Shown here in pieces: positions 7,064 through 13,746 of a DNA stretch of 14,907 bases; the first letter of the stretch is position 1; each line of letters opens with the position of its first letter. The position numbers and the translations under genes were made by a program. Source of the DNA: Flavobacteriales bacterium (GTDB lineage Bacteria > Bacteroidota > Bacteroidia > Flavobacteriales_E > Vicingaceae); assembly GCA_002402165.1 (NCBI GenBank), contig NVVI01000020.1, forward strand, positions 14,741 to 29,647, written 5' to 3'. Below the pieces are notes generated by a model. The model had not been told where the DNA came from and ran no database searches. It saw only the letters and a program-made list of their open reading frames with translations.

Positions 7064-7963
7064 ATGAGTCAAATCAAATCAATATTATTTAGCTTTATTT
7101 TTTGTTTAAGCATTGTAACAACTGCTCAAAAATATGTTGATTTAGCTCGATTCCATTACATCAATACTCCTCAAAATAATTTTGACAGTATAGGTGGAAG
7201 CACCAATATTGAAGAATTTGGAGTAGACATCACTTTGCCGATTAAATTGAATGATAACAATGCTTTCCTAACTGGCTTTTATTTAGAAAAAATAAAGTTA
7301 AAATTAGATTCTGGATTAGATTATAGGGGCATTTCTACCATCAACCTTAAAATTGGTTTTAATAAAAATCATTCAGAAAAATGGAACGGAACCTATATGT
7401 TACTTCCTAAAATTTCTTCAGATTTTAAAAATTTAAGTGGGAAGGATTTTCAAATAGGTGGACTAATTTTAATGAAATATAAAAAAAGTGAAAACTTCAA
7501 ATATCACATTGGGGTTTATGCTAATAATGATCTTTTTGGGGTTTTGGTTTCTCCTCTTCTAGGTTTTTATTATAAAAGTCCTAACAATAAATTTGAAGCC
7601 AATTTCACACTTCCAATATGGGCAGATGTGAATTATGGATTAACCAATTGGTTAAATGCTGGGATAAACTTCCTAGCCATTACAAGAACTTACAATCTTG
7701 GAAATGAAAATGTTTACTTAACAAAGGCAAGCAATGAACTATATGGTTACCTTCAATTTAAGATTAAAAAATCTATCCTTTTACAAACCAAAATTGGTTA
7801 CTCTTTAGGTAGAAGTTATGAAGCTTATAATAATGGGGATAAGATTGATGTAAACATTTGGGGAATAGAATTAGGGGGCAATCGCACAATTCTAAATTCT
7901 ACCTTTAATGATGGTGCTATTTTTAAAATAAGACTGATTTATAGGTTTCATATTGAAAAATAA
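7064..7963 (+). CDS. Exported outer-membrane beta-barrel-like protein (DUF6268-like)
   Basis: 299 residues with a clear Sec signal peptide: a Lys near the N-terminus, a hydrophobic core and T-T-A-Q, with cleavage likely after Ala21. The mature part begins KYVDLARFHYINTP and is made of alternating hydrophobic/polar strands rich in aromatic and Gly/Asn residues. It ends in an amphipathic strand, FKIRLIYRFHIEK, as in outer-membrane barrels. The pattern 'EFGVDITLPIKLNDNNAFLTG' (split here only by description) resembles what I recall of the DUF6268 family of Bacteroidetes; that assignment is from memory and moderate. No enzymatic motif is visible. It starts immediately after the metallophosphoesterase stop with no spacer, which suggests translational coupling and a shared envelope role. 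No terminator is evident behind it. Confidence 0.75.
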   Translation: MSQIKSILFSFIFCLSIVTTAQKYVDLARFHYINTPQNNFDSIGGSTNIEEFGVDITLPIKLNDNNAFLTGFYLEKIKLKLDSGLDYRGISTINLKIGFNKNHSEKWNGTYMLLPKISSDFKNLSGKDFQIGGLILMKYKKSENFKYHIGVYANNDLFGVLVSPLLGFYYKSPNNKFEANFTLPIWADVNYGLTNWLNAGINFLAITRTYNLGNENVYLTKASNELYGYLQFKIKKSILLQTKIGYSLGRSYEAYNNGDKIDVNIWGIELGGNRTILNSTFNDGAIFKIRLIYRFHIEK

Positions 7964-7995
7964 TTAACTTGACTTTCTCCTTAAAAAACGCTAAT

Positions 7996-8055
7996 TTCGT
8001 TTAACAACATGTTCTAAAAAACATTGAAACGTTTCCAAGAACCGCGTTAAACGAA
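7996..8055. repeat. Nested palindrome upstream of coaD (attC-like layout)
   Basis: TTCGTTTAAC (7996-8005) and GTTAAACGAA (8046-8055) are a perfect 10-bp inverted repeat. Inside it GTTCT (8011-8015) pairs with AGAAC (8038-8042), and the centre holds the palindromes AACATGTT (8006-8013) and GAAACGTTTC (8026-8035). The outer arms contain GTTTAAC and GTTAAAC, which fit the integron attC box patterns RYYYAAC and GTTRRRY, with 54 bases from end to end. There is no integrase or second attC nearby. The 232-bp gap 7964-8195 contains no ORF; 8040-8105 is visibly less AT-rich than its surroundings. Confidence 0.45.
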
Positions 8056-8167
8056 CTATCTAATCACCATTTCCAGTTTCGCTATTCGCTCAAGCTCAAC
8101 GTTACTTTTTTCAAGACGAAATCTTTTTTCAATAAAACCAAATCAATTAAGCTTTAATAGTTTTAAG

Positions 8168-8175
8168 TATTTTTG
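8168..8175 (+). promoter_or_regulatory. Candidate -7 box of the coaD promoter
   Basis: TATTTTTG matches TAnnTTTG and lies 20 bases before the coaD ATG. No TTG/TTTG is found at the usual -33 distance, so support is partial. Confidence 0.35.
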
Positions 8176-8195
8176 TTGTAATTAATTTAACTACT

Positions 8196-8660
8196 ATGAA
8201 AATTGCAGTATTTCCAGGCTCATTTGATCCAATCACATTAGGACATCAAAACATTGTTGAAAGAGCATTGCCTCTTTTCGATAAAATTATTGTAGCCATT
8301 GGCCAAAACATCTCAAAAAAACACCACTTTAATATAGAACAACGTACCGAATTCATAAAAAAAACCTTTAATAACAATCCAAAAGTTGAGGTTGCTACAT
8401 ACACTGGTTTGACCATCCATTTTTGCACTTCAGTTAACGCAAACTATCTTTTAAGAGGAATACGAAATGGTGCCGATTACACGTATGAAAATTCTATCGC
8501 CCAAATGAACAAAGCAATGAATGAGAATATCGAAACTCTTTTTATACCAACAATTCCTGAGCTTTCGGCAATAAATTCAACAATTGTACGTGATATAATA
8601 AATAACGGAGGAGATGCGAGTAAATTTGTTCCGACAGCAATAAAAGATAAATTCATTTAA
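8196..8660 (+). CDS. coaD: Pantetheine-phosphate adenylyltransferase
   Basis: 154 residues, the usual length. It catalyses the fourth step of coenzyme A synthesis, ATP + 4'-phosphopantetheine to dephospho-CoA + diphosphate, in the cytoplasm as a hexamer. The nucleotidyltransferase signature is complete: FPGSFDPITLGH (6-17) with the T/HxGH motif as TLGH (14-17), the RGIRNGADYTYE segment (87-98) that binds pantetheine phosphate and ATP, and the second nucleotide motif ending STIVR (128-132), equivalent to ISSTLVR. Start ATG is at 8196. The next gene begins 11 bases after the stop, so the two form one transcription unit. Identification is very secure. Confidence 0.96.
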   Translation: MKIAVFPGSFDPITLGHQNIVERALPLFDKIIVAIGQNISKKHHFNIEQRTEFIKKTFNNNPKVEVATYTGLTIHFCTSVNANYLLRGIRNGADYTYENSIAQMNKAMNENIETLFIPTIPELSAINSTIVRDIINNGGDASKFVPTAIKDKFI

Positions 8661-8671
8661 TTATCAATAAA

Positions 8672-10123
8672 TTGAAATACCCTTATTTAATAGTAGGATT
8701 ATTATTCGTTTTTTTTGTTTCAACTTTATCTGCAAATAAAACAGTTGTAAAAGGAATTGCAAGTGCCTTTAAAGGCAAAGAATTAATCCTTTATACCTAT
8801 TCCGATTACATTAGCCAAAAAAAAACTGAAATTGGTTTTACTACCATAAATAAAAATGGTAGCTATAGTCTTGAGTTTGACATTAATCAGACAAAAAAAG
8901 TGTTTGTGAAAATTGAAGATAAAACAACTTCTTTTTTTGTTAAACCTGGAGAAGTTTATAATATCAACCTAACTTATAGTAAAGAGTTAAATAAAGGTAG
9001 AATTTACGATAAACAACTTTCTTTAATGTTTAATTTCCCTGTGCCGACAGAACTCAATCATCAAATTGGAAAATTTAACCAGAAATTTGATGCCTTTATT
9101 AGAGATAATAGGGTTTTATTTGAAAAACGAAATCATTCTATTGAACCTAAATTAAAAGCATTTAAAATAAAAATGCTGAAAGAAACCGAACATTCTAACA
9201 CTAAATTTGTTAAAAACTACATTAACTACAGCATCGCTTTAACTCAAAATTCTTTAGACGTTTCCTACAAGCTAGTTGATTCAAAAAATAGTCAAAACAT
9301 TAAAGCAAACCTTTATCTAGAATACTTAAATAAGAAGCCTATCCTTTACAACAATCCGGAATATATTAAATTTTACAAAGCCTTTTTTAAAGGAGAATTT
9401 AAAAAAGAATCATTAAAAGTTAAGGGGTTTGATATTTCTAAATCAATAAATGATAAAGCCAGTTATATTGCTTTATCTAAGGCATTAGAAAAATATCCTT
9501 ACTTAATAAATGATGAGTTTAAAAATCTATTTATGCTAAATGGTTTGTTGGAGATTAGCAAAGATAAATACTTCACTAAAGTAAATATTGTTAAAATTTT
9601 AAATGAAATAAAGTCAGCTTCACAATACCTTGAGCATAGAGAAATAGCAGCTAACATTATTGACCGTATTACCCGAAAGGAATTCGGAGTAGGGAGTACT
9701 GCTCCAACTTTTAAGCTTAAAAATAAAAACAACGAGCTATTATCGCTAAACAGTTTTAAAGGGAAACCTATATATATTAACTTTTGGACTAATTGGAGTA
9801 TTCCTAGCCTGAAAGAAATGAAAATAATGCAAGTTTTACACAAAAAATATAAAAACAAAATCCATTTTATTAGTATTTGTGCTGATAATGACTTTGATAA
9901 AATGACTACTTTTTTATCTAAAAATGATTATAAATGGACATTCTTGCACATCGGAAAGAATAAAAAAGTTCTATCTAACTATAAAGTTGTTACTTTTCCT
10001 ACCTATATACTAGTTGATGATAATCTAAAAATTGTGAAAGCTCCTGCAGGAAGACCTGGTGGAACAGCAGAAAGAGCTACTGAAGATAATATTGAAAAAG
10101 ATTTCTACGAATTAACTAGATAG
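8672..10123 (+). CDS. Secreted TlpA/thioredoxin-fold protein with SxxS in place of CxxC
   Basis: 483 residues. The start is TTG at 8672: no ATG lies in frame upstream before a stop, and a signal peptide follows at once (hydrophobic 5-20, cleavage near S-A-N). Residues about 24-110 look like the beta-rich DUF4369-like domain often found before TlpA domains, and 130-330 is helical linker. The C-terminal thioredoxin fold (about 338-483) has the AhpC/TlpA start GSTAPTFKL, the strand IYINFWTNW and the cis-Pro TFPT (441-444). The active site reads W-S-I-P-S (375-379), coded AGT and AGC: both Cys are Ser, each one base from a Cys codon. It cannot act as a dithiol reductase. A binding, chaperone or structural role in the periplasm is possible. 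It follows coaD and converges on the NUDIX gene with a 1-bp gap. Confidence 0.85.
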   Translation: MKYPYLIVGLLFVFFVSTLSANKTVVKGIASAFKGKELILYTYSDYISQKKTEIGFTTINKNGSYSLEFDINQTKKVFVKIEDKTTSFFVKPGEVYNINLTYSKELNKGRIYDKQLSLMFNFPVPTELNHQIGKFNQKFDAFIRDNRVLFEKRNHSIEPKLKAFKIKMLKETEHSNTKFVKNYINYSIALTQNSLDVSYKLVDSKNSQNIKANLYLEYLNKKPILYNNPEYIKFYKAFFKGEFKKESLKVKGFDISKSINDKASYIALSKALEKYPYLINDEFKNLFMLNGLLEISKDKYFTKVNIVKILNEIKSASQYLEHREIAANIIDRITRKEFGVGSTAPTFKLKNKNNELLSLNSFKGKPIYINFWTNWSIPSLKEMKIMQVLHKKYKNKIHFISICADNDFDKMTTFLSKNDYKWTFLHIGKNKKVLSNYKVVTFPTYILVDDNLKIVKAPAGRPGGTAERATEDNIEKDFYELTR

Positions 10124-10124
10124 A

Positions 10125-10730
10125 TTATAATAGTTCTCTAATCGAAGCATAAGTATTCTTCATTACTTTATTCTCAATTTCACTATCTGTTAGCCACTCT
10201 ACTTTAGTAATATTTTCTTCCATTTGAGGAATTAATTCCCCATCATAACTACTCGTCATATCGAACCAATACGTTTGCTTTAGAATTAGTCGATCGTTTA
10301 ACTTATAAATATGAAAAGTGTCTTTTAATTGATTAGTAATTTTCAGTCCGCTAATTCCTGTTTCTTCCTGAACTTCTCTAATTGCAGCATCTTCTATTCC
10401 TTCATCTTTTTCAATTTTCCCTTTTGGTAAATCCCATTTACATAATCGATAAATAAAAAGCTTTTTATCCTTGTTATTACTCACAAGCCCTCCTGCTGCA
10501 TTAATAATTTTAAAATAGGTTTTAAATTCATTAAAAGCAGACTCGTAATCATCAACAGCAACAATAACTGTCTCTATTTTATCATCCTCATATACTAAAT
10601 CAACTATAAAAGATGTGATACTTAATGAAAAAAAGTTTAAAACCAAACCATTAGAAAATGGGTTGACGTTTTCTACATTTTTTGTAAAACAAATTACCTT
10701 ATCGTTGATAAAAACTTTATACATTTGCAT
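10125..10730 (-). CDS. NUDIX hydrolase
   Basis: 201 residues. A complete Nudix box GX5EX7REUXEEXGU lies at 104-126 (G104, E110, R118-E119, E122-E123, G125-I126), so it should cleave a nucleoside diphosphate linked to some other group, using Mg2+. The N-terminal ~75 residues before the core are a separate small alpha/beta region with no motif I recognise; W99-D-L-P-K-G leads into the box. The substrate cannot be read from the sequence. Two ATGs, at 10730 and 10724, are both possible starts; the family tends to begin MYKVF, which favours 10724. It diverges from pyrE with only 2 bp between start codons (8 bp if 10724 is used) and converges on the thioredoxin-fold gene. Its neighbour pyrE suggests, but does not prove, a nucleotide-linked role. 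Confidence 0.9.
   Translation of the reverse strand: MQMYKVFINDKVICFTKNVENVNPFSNGLVLNFFSLSITSFIVDLVYEDDKIETVIVAVDDYESAFNEFKTYFKIINAAGGLVSNNKDKKLFIYRLCKWDLPKGKIEKDEGIEDAAIREVQEETGISGLKITNQLKDTFHIYKLNDRLILKQTYWFDMTSSYDGELIPQMEENITKVEWLTDSEIENKVMKNTYASIRELL
10720..10727 (+). promoter_or_regulatory. Candidate pyrE -7 box giving a leaderless mRNA
   Basis: TACATTTG is identical to the rpmE -7 box and ends 5 bases before the pyrE ATG at 10733. It lies inside the first codons of the divergent NUDIX gene. Transcription starting 5-8 bases downstream would begin at or beside the ATG. The nearest TTG (10705-10707) is only 12 bases upstream, so the -33 part is missing or atypical. Confidence 0.5.
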
Positions 10731-10732
10731 TT

Positions 10733-11386
10733 ATGATTTTAAACGAAGAATCAGCAATAAAAGTTGCTGAATCACTACTACAAATTAAAGCTATTAAATT
10801 AAACCCCACAAATCCTTTCCATTGGGCATCAGGCTGGAATTCGCCTATTTACTGTGATAATAGGAAAACTTTGTCTTACCCTCCAGTAAGAACTTATATC
10901 CGTCAACAATTTGTTGATGCAATAAACGAACATTTTCCAAACGCTGAAGTAATTGCTGGTGTTGCAACTGGAGGAATAGCACATGGAGCATTAGTAGCTG
11001 AAGCCATGGGCTTACCATTTGCTTATATCCGATCCTCTGCTAAAGAGCACGGAATGCAAAATTTAGTTGAAGGTGATATTTTTAAAAATCAAAAAGTAGT
11101 AGTTATTGAAGATTTAATATCAACTGGCGGAAGTAGTTTAAAAGCAGTTGAGGCTTTGAGAAAAAATGAGTGCAATGTTCTTGGTATGGTTGCTATCTTT
11201 ACTTATGGATTTGAAATAGCTAAAAAAAACTTTGAGGACAACAAATGCAAGTTGATTACATTAAGCGATTATGACGCCATGTTAAATGTAGCTGTTGAGT
11301 CTGATTATGTTTCAAAATCTGATATAAAATCATTGACTGAATGGAAAAAAGCTCCAAACAAATGGTCTCCACCCACTAAAGTATAA
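10733..11386 (+). CDS. pyrE: Orotate phosphoribosyltransferase
   Basis: 217 residues, normal length. It converts orotate + PRPP to orotidine 5'-phosphate, the fifth step of UMP synthesis, in the cytoplasm. The PRPP-binding loop VVVIEDLISTGGS (122-134) is intact, with the acidic pair E126-D127. The substrate region around W31-A-S-G-W and the Y40-C-D-N-R turn, plus the G76-V-A-T-G-G phosphate-binding loop, are also in place. Start ATG is at 10733. The promoter probably lies inside the divergent NUDIX gene. Its stop is followed after 11 bases by the SRPBCC gene, so they are likely co-transcribed. Identification is very secure. Confidence 0.96.
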   Translation: MILNEESAIKVAESLLQIKAIKLNPTNPFHWASGWNSPIYCDNRKTLSYPPVRTYIRQQFVDAINEHFPNAEVIAGVATGGIAHGALVAEAMGLPFAYIRSSAKEHGMQNLVEGDIFKNQKVVVIEDLISTGGSSLKAVEALRKNECNVLGMVAIFTYGFEIAKKNFEDNKCKLITLSDYDAMLNVAVESDYVSKSDIKSLTEWKKAPNKWSPPTKV

Positions 11387-11397
11387 ATATTTGCAAA

Positions 11398-11799
11398 TTG
11401 AATATAGAAACAAATCATCAACTAATTAATGCCAATCAAGAGGAAGTATACAATTTCTTAATGGACATGAATAATTTTAAACAATTATTCCCTCAAGATA
11501 AAATCGACAATTGGGAGTCCACTAAAGAAAACTGTACCATGAAAGTAAAAAGCATGGGAAGTTTTGGATTAAAACGAGTAGCCTCTACAGCAAATTCTTT
11601 AATTTACCTTGATTCTTACGGTAAAACTCCCTTTAAATTTACATTAAACATATTCTTGTCGGAAAAAGAAAGCAACAGTTGTGAAACGTATTTAGTTTTT
11701 GAAGGAGATATTAATCCGTTTATGAAAATGATGATTGAAAAACCTTTATCCGATTTTTTTAATAGTTTAGTTAAAAGGTTGGCTAAAATTCATTTATAA
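11398..11799 (+). CDS. SRPBCC (START-like) family protein
   Basis: 133 residues, likely starting at TTG (11398): the N-terminal strand ETNHQLINANQEEVYNFLMD is required for the fold, and the first in-frame ATG (M22) would remove it. The order is strand, short helix with N-F-K-Q-L-F-P, a curved sheet, and a long amphipathic C-terminal helix after DINPFMKMMIEKPLSDFFNS. This matches the small helix-grip SRPBCC/polyketide-cyclase-like proteins that, as I recall, follow pyrE in many Flavobacteriia. The fold usually encloses a hydrophobic ligand; which one is unknown. No catalytic motif is visible. It lies 11 bases after pyrE. The first bases overlap the palindrome ATTTGCAAAT (11389-11398), which I do not interpret. 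Confidence 0.75.
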   Translation: MNIETNHQLINANQEEVYNFLMDMNNFKQLFPQDKIDNWESTKENCTMKVKSMGSFGLKRVASTANSLIYLDSYGKTPFKFTLNIFLSEKESNSCETYLVFEGDINPFMKMMIEKPLSDFFNSLVKRLAKIHL

Positions 11800-11860
11800 T
11801 AAAATGCCAAAAAACAATAATTTATTTTAACTTTATCTAACCATTTTTAATTAATTGATT

Positions 11861-12505
11861 ATGAGAATTTTTACCATATTACTTTTAGCTTTCCCAATCA
11901 TACTATTTACAGCTTGTGGCGGAAATGATGAACCAAAAGATGAAGAAAAAATTGATGTAAAAAAAAATCCACTAGGAGCATTAATGAAAATGAGTAAAAA
12001 CATGCAGGAGAATGCTAAAAAGATGGAAAAGAACATGGAAGAAAGAAAAGATGCCAAAGCTATCCATTACGAAGAGCTAATGAAATACTTACCAAAGTCT
12101 ATCGATGGTTATACTCAAAAAAATGAACCAAAAGGAGCCTCTATGGATATGACAGGCATGTCATATTCTTCTGCTGAAGTAAAATTTGAAAATAATAATG
12201 GAGATAGAATTAGCGTTGCTTTAATAGATTACAATGCGGCATACAGCATGTACTCTATGTCAACAGCTATGTGGGCTAGTGGCTTTAAAATTGACACAAG
12301 TGAAGAAATTGGGCAAAGCATTAGCTTAGGAGATAACATTAATGGCTGGGAATCTTACAAGAAGAAGCGGAAAAATGCAAGTGTTATGCTAGGAATAGGA
12401 AATAGATTTTTACTTACAATTGAAGGGGGAAATCAAGAAAATTGTGACTTTTTAAAAGACATTGCTAAATCTATGGAGTTAGACAAATTAGCAAGTTTAG
12501 ATTAA
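11861..12505 (+). CDS. Putative lipoprotein of unknown function, Met-rich
   Basis: 214 residues from the ATG at 11861 (a TTG two codons upstream is less likely). MRIFTILLLAFPIILFTAC is a lipoprotein signal peptide with the lipobox F-T-A-C, lipidated at Cys19. Gly-Gly-Asn-Asp-Glu and further acidic residues follow, a composition found after the Cys in many Bacteroidetes lipoproteins exposed at the surface. Residues about 37-75 are a charged helix or coiled coil containing Met42, 44, 48, 55 and 59. More Met cluster at 95-100 and 130-137; I count 15 in all. The C-terminal 140 residues are a mixed alpha/beta domain that I do not recognise. There is 61 bp to the SRPBCC gene, and its last 9 bases overlap the end of the convergent birA, leaving no room for a terminator between them. 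Confidence 0.75.
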   Translation: MRIFTILLLAFPIILFTACGGNDEPKDEEKIDVKKNPLGALMKMSKNMQENAKKMEKNMEERKDAKAIHYEELMKYLPKSIDGYTQKNEPKGASMDMTGMSYSSAEVKFENNNGDRISVALIDYNAAYSMYSMSTAMWASGFKIDTSEEIGQSISLGDNINGWESYKKKRKNASVMLGIGNRFLLTIEGGNQENCDFLKDIAKSMELDKLASLD

Positions 12506-13249
12506 AAATTCGATTTCCTTTAAATCAAACTCTTCTGTTTTTTTATTTACCATTATTTGGAGTTTCCCCATTGAATTAACTCCAATAATTCTTCCTGAAA
12601 CTACTTTTTCTTTAATCTTAAAGTTTCTAGATTCATTAATCCAATATAAATGCTGGAGATAATCCTCATTAATTAAAGCTTCATTCCCCGTTTTTAAAAT
12701 AATATACCGTTTTTCAATAAAAAACAATAATTGATTTAAGGTCTGATCTAAATTCAAAAAATTACCCCCTAATTCTTTGATTATAGAAGTTGGCTCATTT
12801 TTAGAATGAAAACTGGTTTGATTTACGTTTAAACCAATCCCAACAACACTAGATCTTACAACATTCTTTTTTAAAGTATTTTCTATTAAAATTCCCGCTA
12901 TTTTTTTATTGCCACAATAAATGTCATTTGGCCACTTAATTTTCAACTCTTTTAATCCTAATTCATCCAAAAAATCTATTATACCCAGAGAAATAACCTT
13001 ACTAATTAAAAATTGATTCTGGAGAAGGGTATTAGATTTCAGGAAAATTGAAAAAGTAAGGTTCATTCCTTTTTTGCTCTCCCATACATTCCCCTTTTGG
13101 CCTCTACCTTTTAATTGGTGTCTAGTTATTACAACCAATCCTTCAATTTCATTATTGTTACTAGAAATAAATTGTTTCATGTAGGCATTCGTAGAATCAA
13201 TTTCTTTCAATTCAATCAATTTATTACCTATAAATAATCTATCGTACAT
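12497..13249 (-). CDS. birA: Biotin--[acetyl-CoA-carboxylase] ligase (monofunctional, no HTH)
   Basis: 250 residues from the ATG at 13249. The frame is open to a TTG at 13282, but that lies upstream of the likely -7 box. It activates biotin as biotinyl-AMP and transfers it to the lysine of biotin-dependent carboxylases. The catalytic core is complete: IDST near 17-20, the biotin/adenylate loop GRGQKG (48-53, usually GRGRxG), KWPND (105-109), the lysine before IAGILIE (K116), and GIGLNVN (138-144, approximately). It begins directly with the catalytic domain; the N-terminal winged helix that makes E. coli BirA a repressor is absent. A short C-terminal domain follows. It diverges from rsfS and its 3' end overlaps the lipoprotein gene by 9 bp. 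Confidence 0.92.
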   Translation of the reverse strand: MYDRLFIGNKLIELKEIDSTNAYMKQFISSNNNEIEGLVVITRHQLKGRGQKGNVWESKKGMNLTFSIFLKSNTLLQNQFLISKVISLGIIDFLDELGLKELKIKWPNDIYCGNKKIAGILIENTLKKNVVRSSVVGIGLNVNQTSFHSKNEPTSIIKELGGNFLNLDQTLNQLLFFIEKRYIILKTGNEALINEDYLQHLYWINESRNFKIKEKVVSGRIIGVNSMGKLQIMVNKKTEEFDLKEIEFLI

Positions 13250-13255
13250 CTTTAT

Positions 13256-13263
13256 CAAAAATA
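13256..13263 (-). promoter_or_regulatory. Candidate birA -7 box
   Basis: The minus strand reads TATTTTTG, a full TAnnTTTG match that ends 6 bases before the birA ATG. A TTTG lies 16 bases further upstream, inside the left arm of the inverted repeat, one base short of the usual spacing. It would give an mRNA with little or no leader and supports the start at 13249. Confidence 0.45.
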
Positions 13264-13269
13264 TTGATA

Positions 13270-13353
13270 ATTTAATGTACAAAAAAGTTTAAACTAAATG
13301 TTTTAGATAATGTATATTACCTCGTCAATTATTCGTTATTTTGTACATTAAAT
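13270..13353. repeat. 15-bp perfect inverted repeat between birA and rsfS
   Basis: ATTTAATGTACAAAA (13270-13284) and TTTTGTACATTAAAT (13339-13353) are exact inverted copies, 54 bases apart, in the divergent birA-rsfS region. Each arm reads TTTTGTACATTAAAT toward the gene it faces and ends 20 bases (birA) or 12 bases (rsfS) before the start codon. Each contains the palindrome TGTACA. They could be paired operator or upstream promoter elements serving both directions. Confidence 0.65.
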
Positions 13354-13365
13354 GATTATTTTTTA

Positions 13366-13743
13366 ATGGGTAAGACAAAGGAGATTAAAGAATCACAAAT
13401 TCTTTCGGATGTTGTGATTAAAGGGTTGCAAGAATTAAAAGGTGAAAACATAGTTTACATAGATTTAAGAGTTATTGAAAACGCTGTTTGCGAAAATTTT
13501 ATTATCTGCACAGGAACATCAAACACTCACGTAAATGCGCTTGCTAGCTCTGTAGAAAAAGAAGTAAGAATAACACTTAATGAAAAACCATGGAAGTCAG
13601 AAGGATTTGGGAATGCTGAATGGATAATACTAGATTATGTTAATACTGTAGTGCATATCTTTCAAGAAGAATCAAGGAATTTTTATAACTTAGATGGGCT
13701 TTGGGCTGATGCTAAAATAACAGAAATAAAGGAGGACGAATAG
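13366..13743 (+). CDS. rsfS: Ribosome silencing factor RsfS (Iojap family)
   Basis: 125 residues, normal length. RsfS binds ribosomal protein L14 and blocks joining of the two ribosomal subunits when nutrients are scarce. The family core is clear: a helix with I-V-Y-I-D-L-R, NFIICTGTSNTHVNALASSV (44-63), and EWIILDY followed by VVHIFQEESRNFYNLDGLW (95-113). Start ATG is at 13366. The stop TAG at 13741-13743 is followed three bases later by ftsH, so they form an operon. The last codons contain AAGGAGG (13729-13735), which looks like a Shine-Dalgarno sequence for ftsH but encodes I-K-E-D-E. Identification is secure. Confidence 0.94.
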   Translation: MGKTKEIKESQILSDVVIKGLQELKGENIVYIDLRVIENAVCENFIICTGTSNTHVNALASSVEKEVRITLNEKPWKSEGFGNAEWIILDYVNTVVHIFQEESRNFYNLDGLWADAKITEIKEDE

Positions 13744-13746
13744 TTA

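Noticed and set aside
7964..8195. Small protein gene or tRNA in the gap before coaD
   Set aside because: Stops occur in all frames on both strands within a few tens of codons, and no tRNA-like cloverleaf or T-arm motif is present.
7964..8195. Integron cassette array
   Set aside because: Only one attC-like structure, no integrase, and flanking genes are housekeeping rather than cassettes; kept only as a finding about the palindrome.
9499..9858. Minus-strand ORF of 119 codons
   Set aside because: Antisense to the thioredoxin-fold gene; hydrophobic Leu/Phe/Ser-rich translation is what AT-rich antisense frames give.
11851..12057. Minus-strand ORF of 68 codons opposite the lipoprotein start
   Set aside because: The plus strand has a lipobox signal peptide and continues for 214 residues; the antisense frame has no support.
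13250..13282. N-terminal extension of BirA from TTG at 13282
   Set aside because: It precedes the likely -7 box and overlaps the inverted repeat; the ATG at 13249 gives the normal family start.
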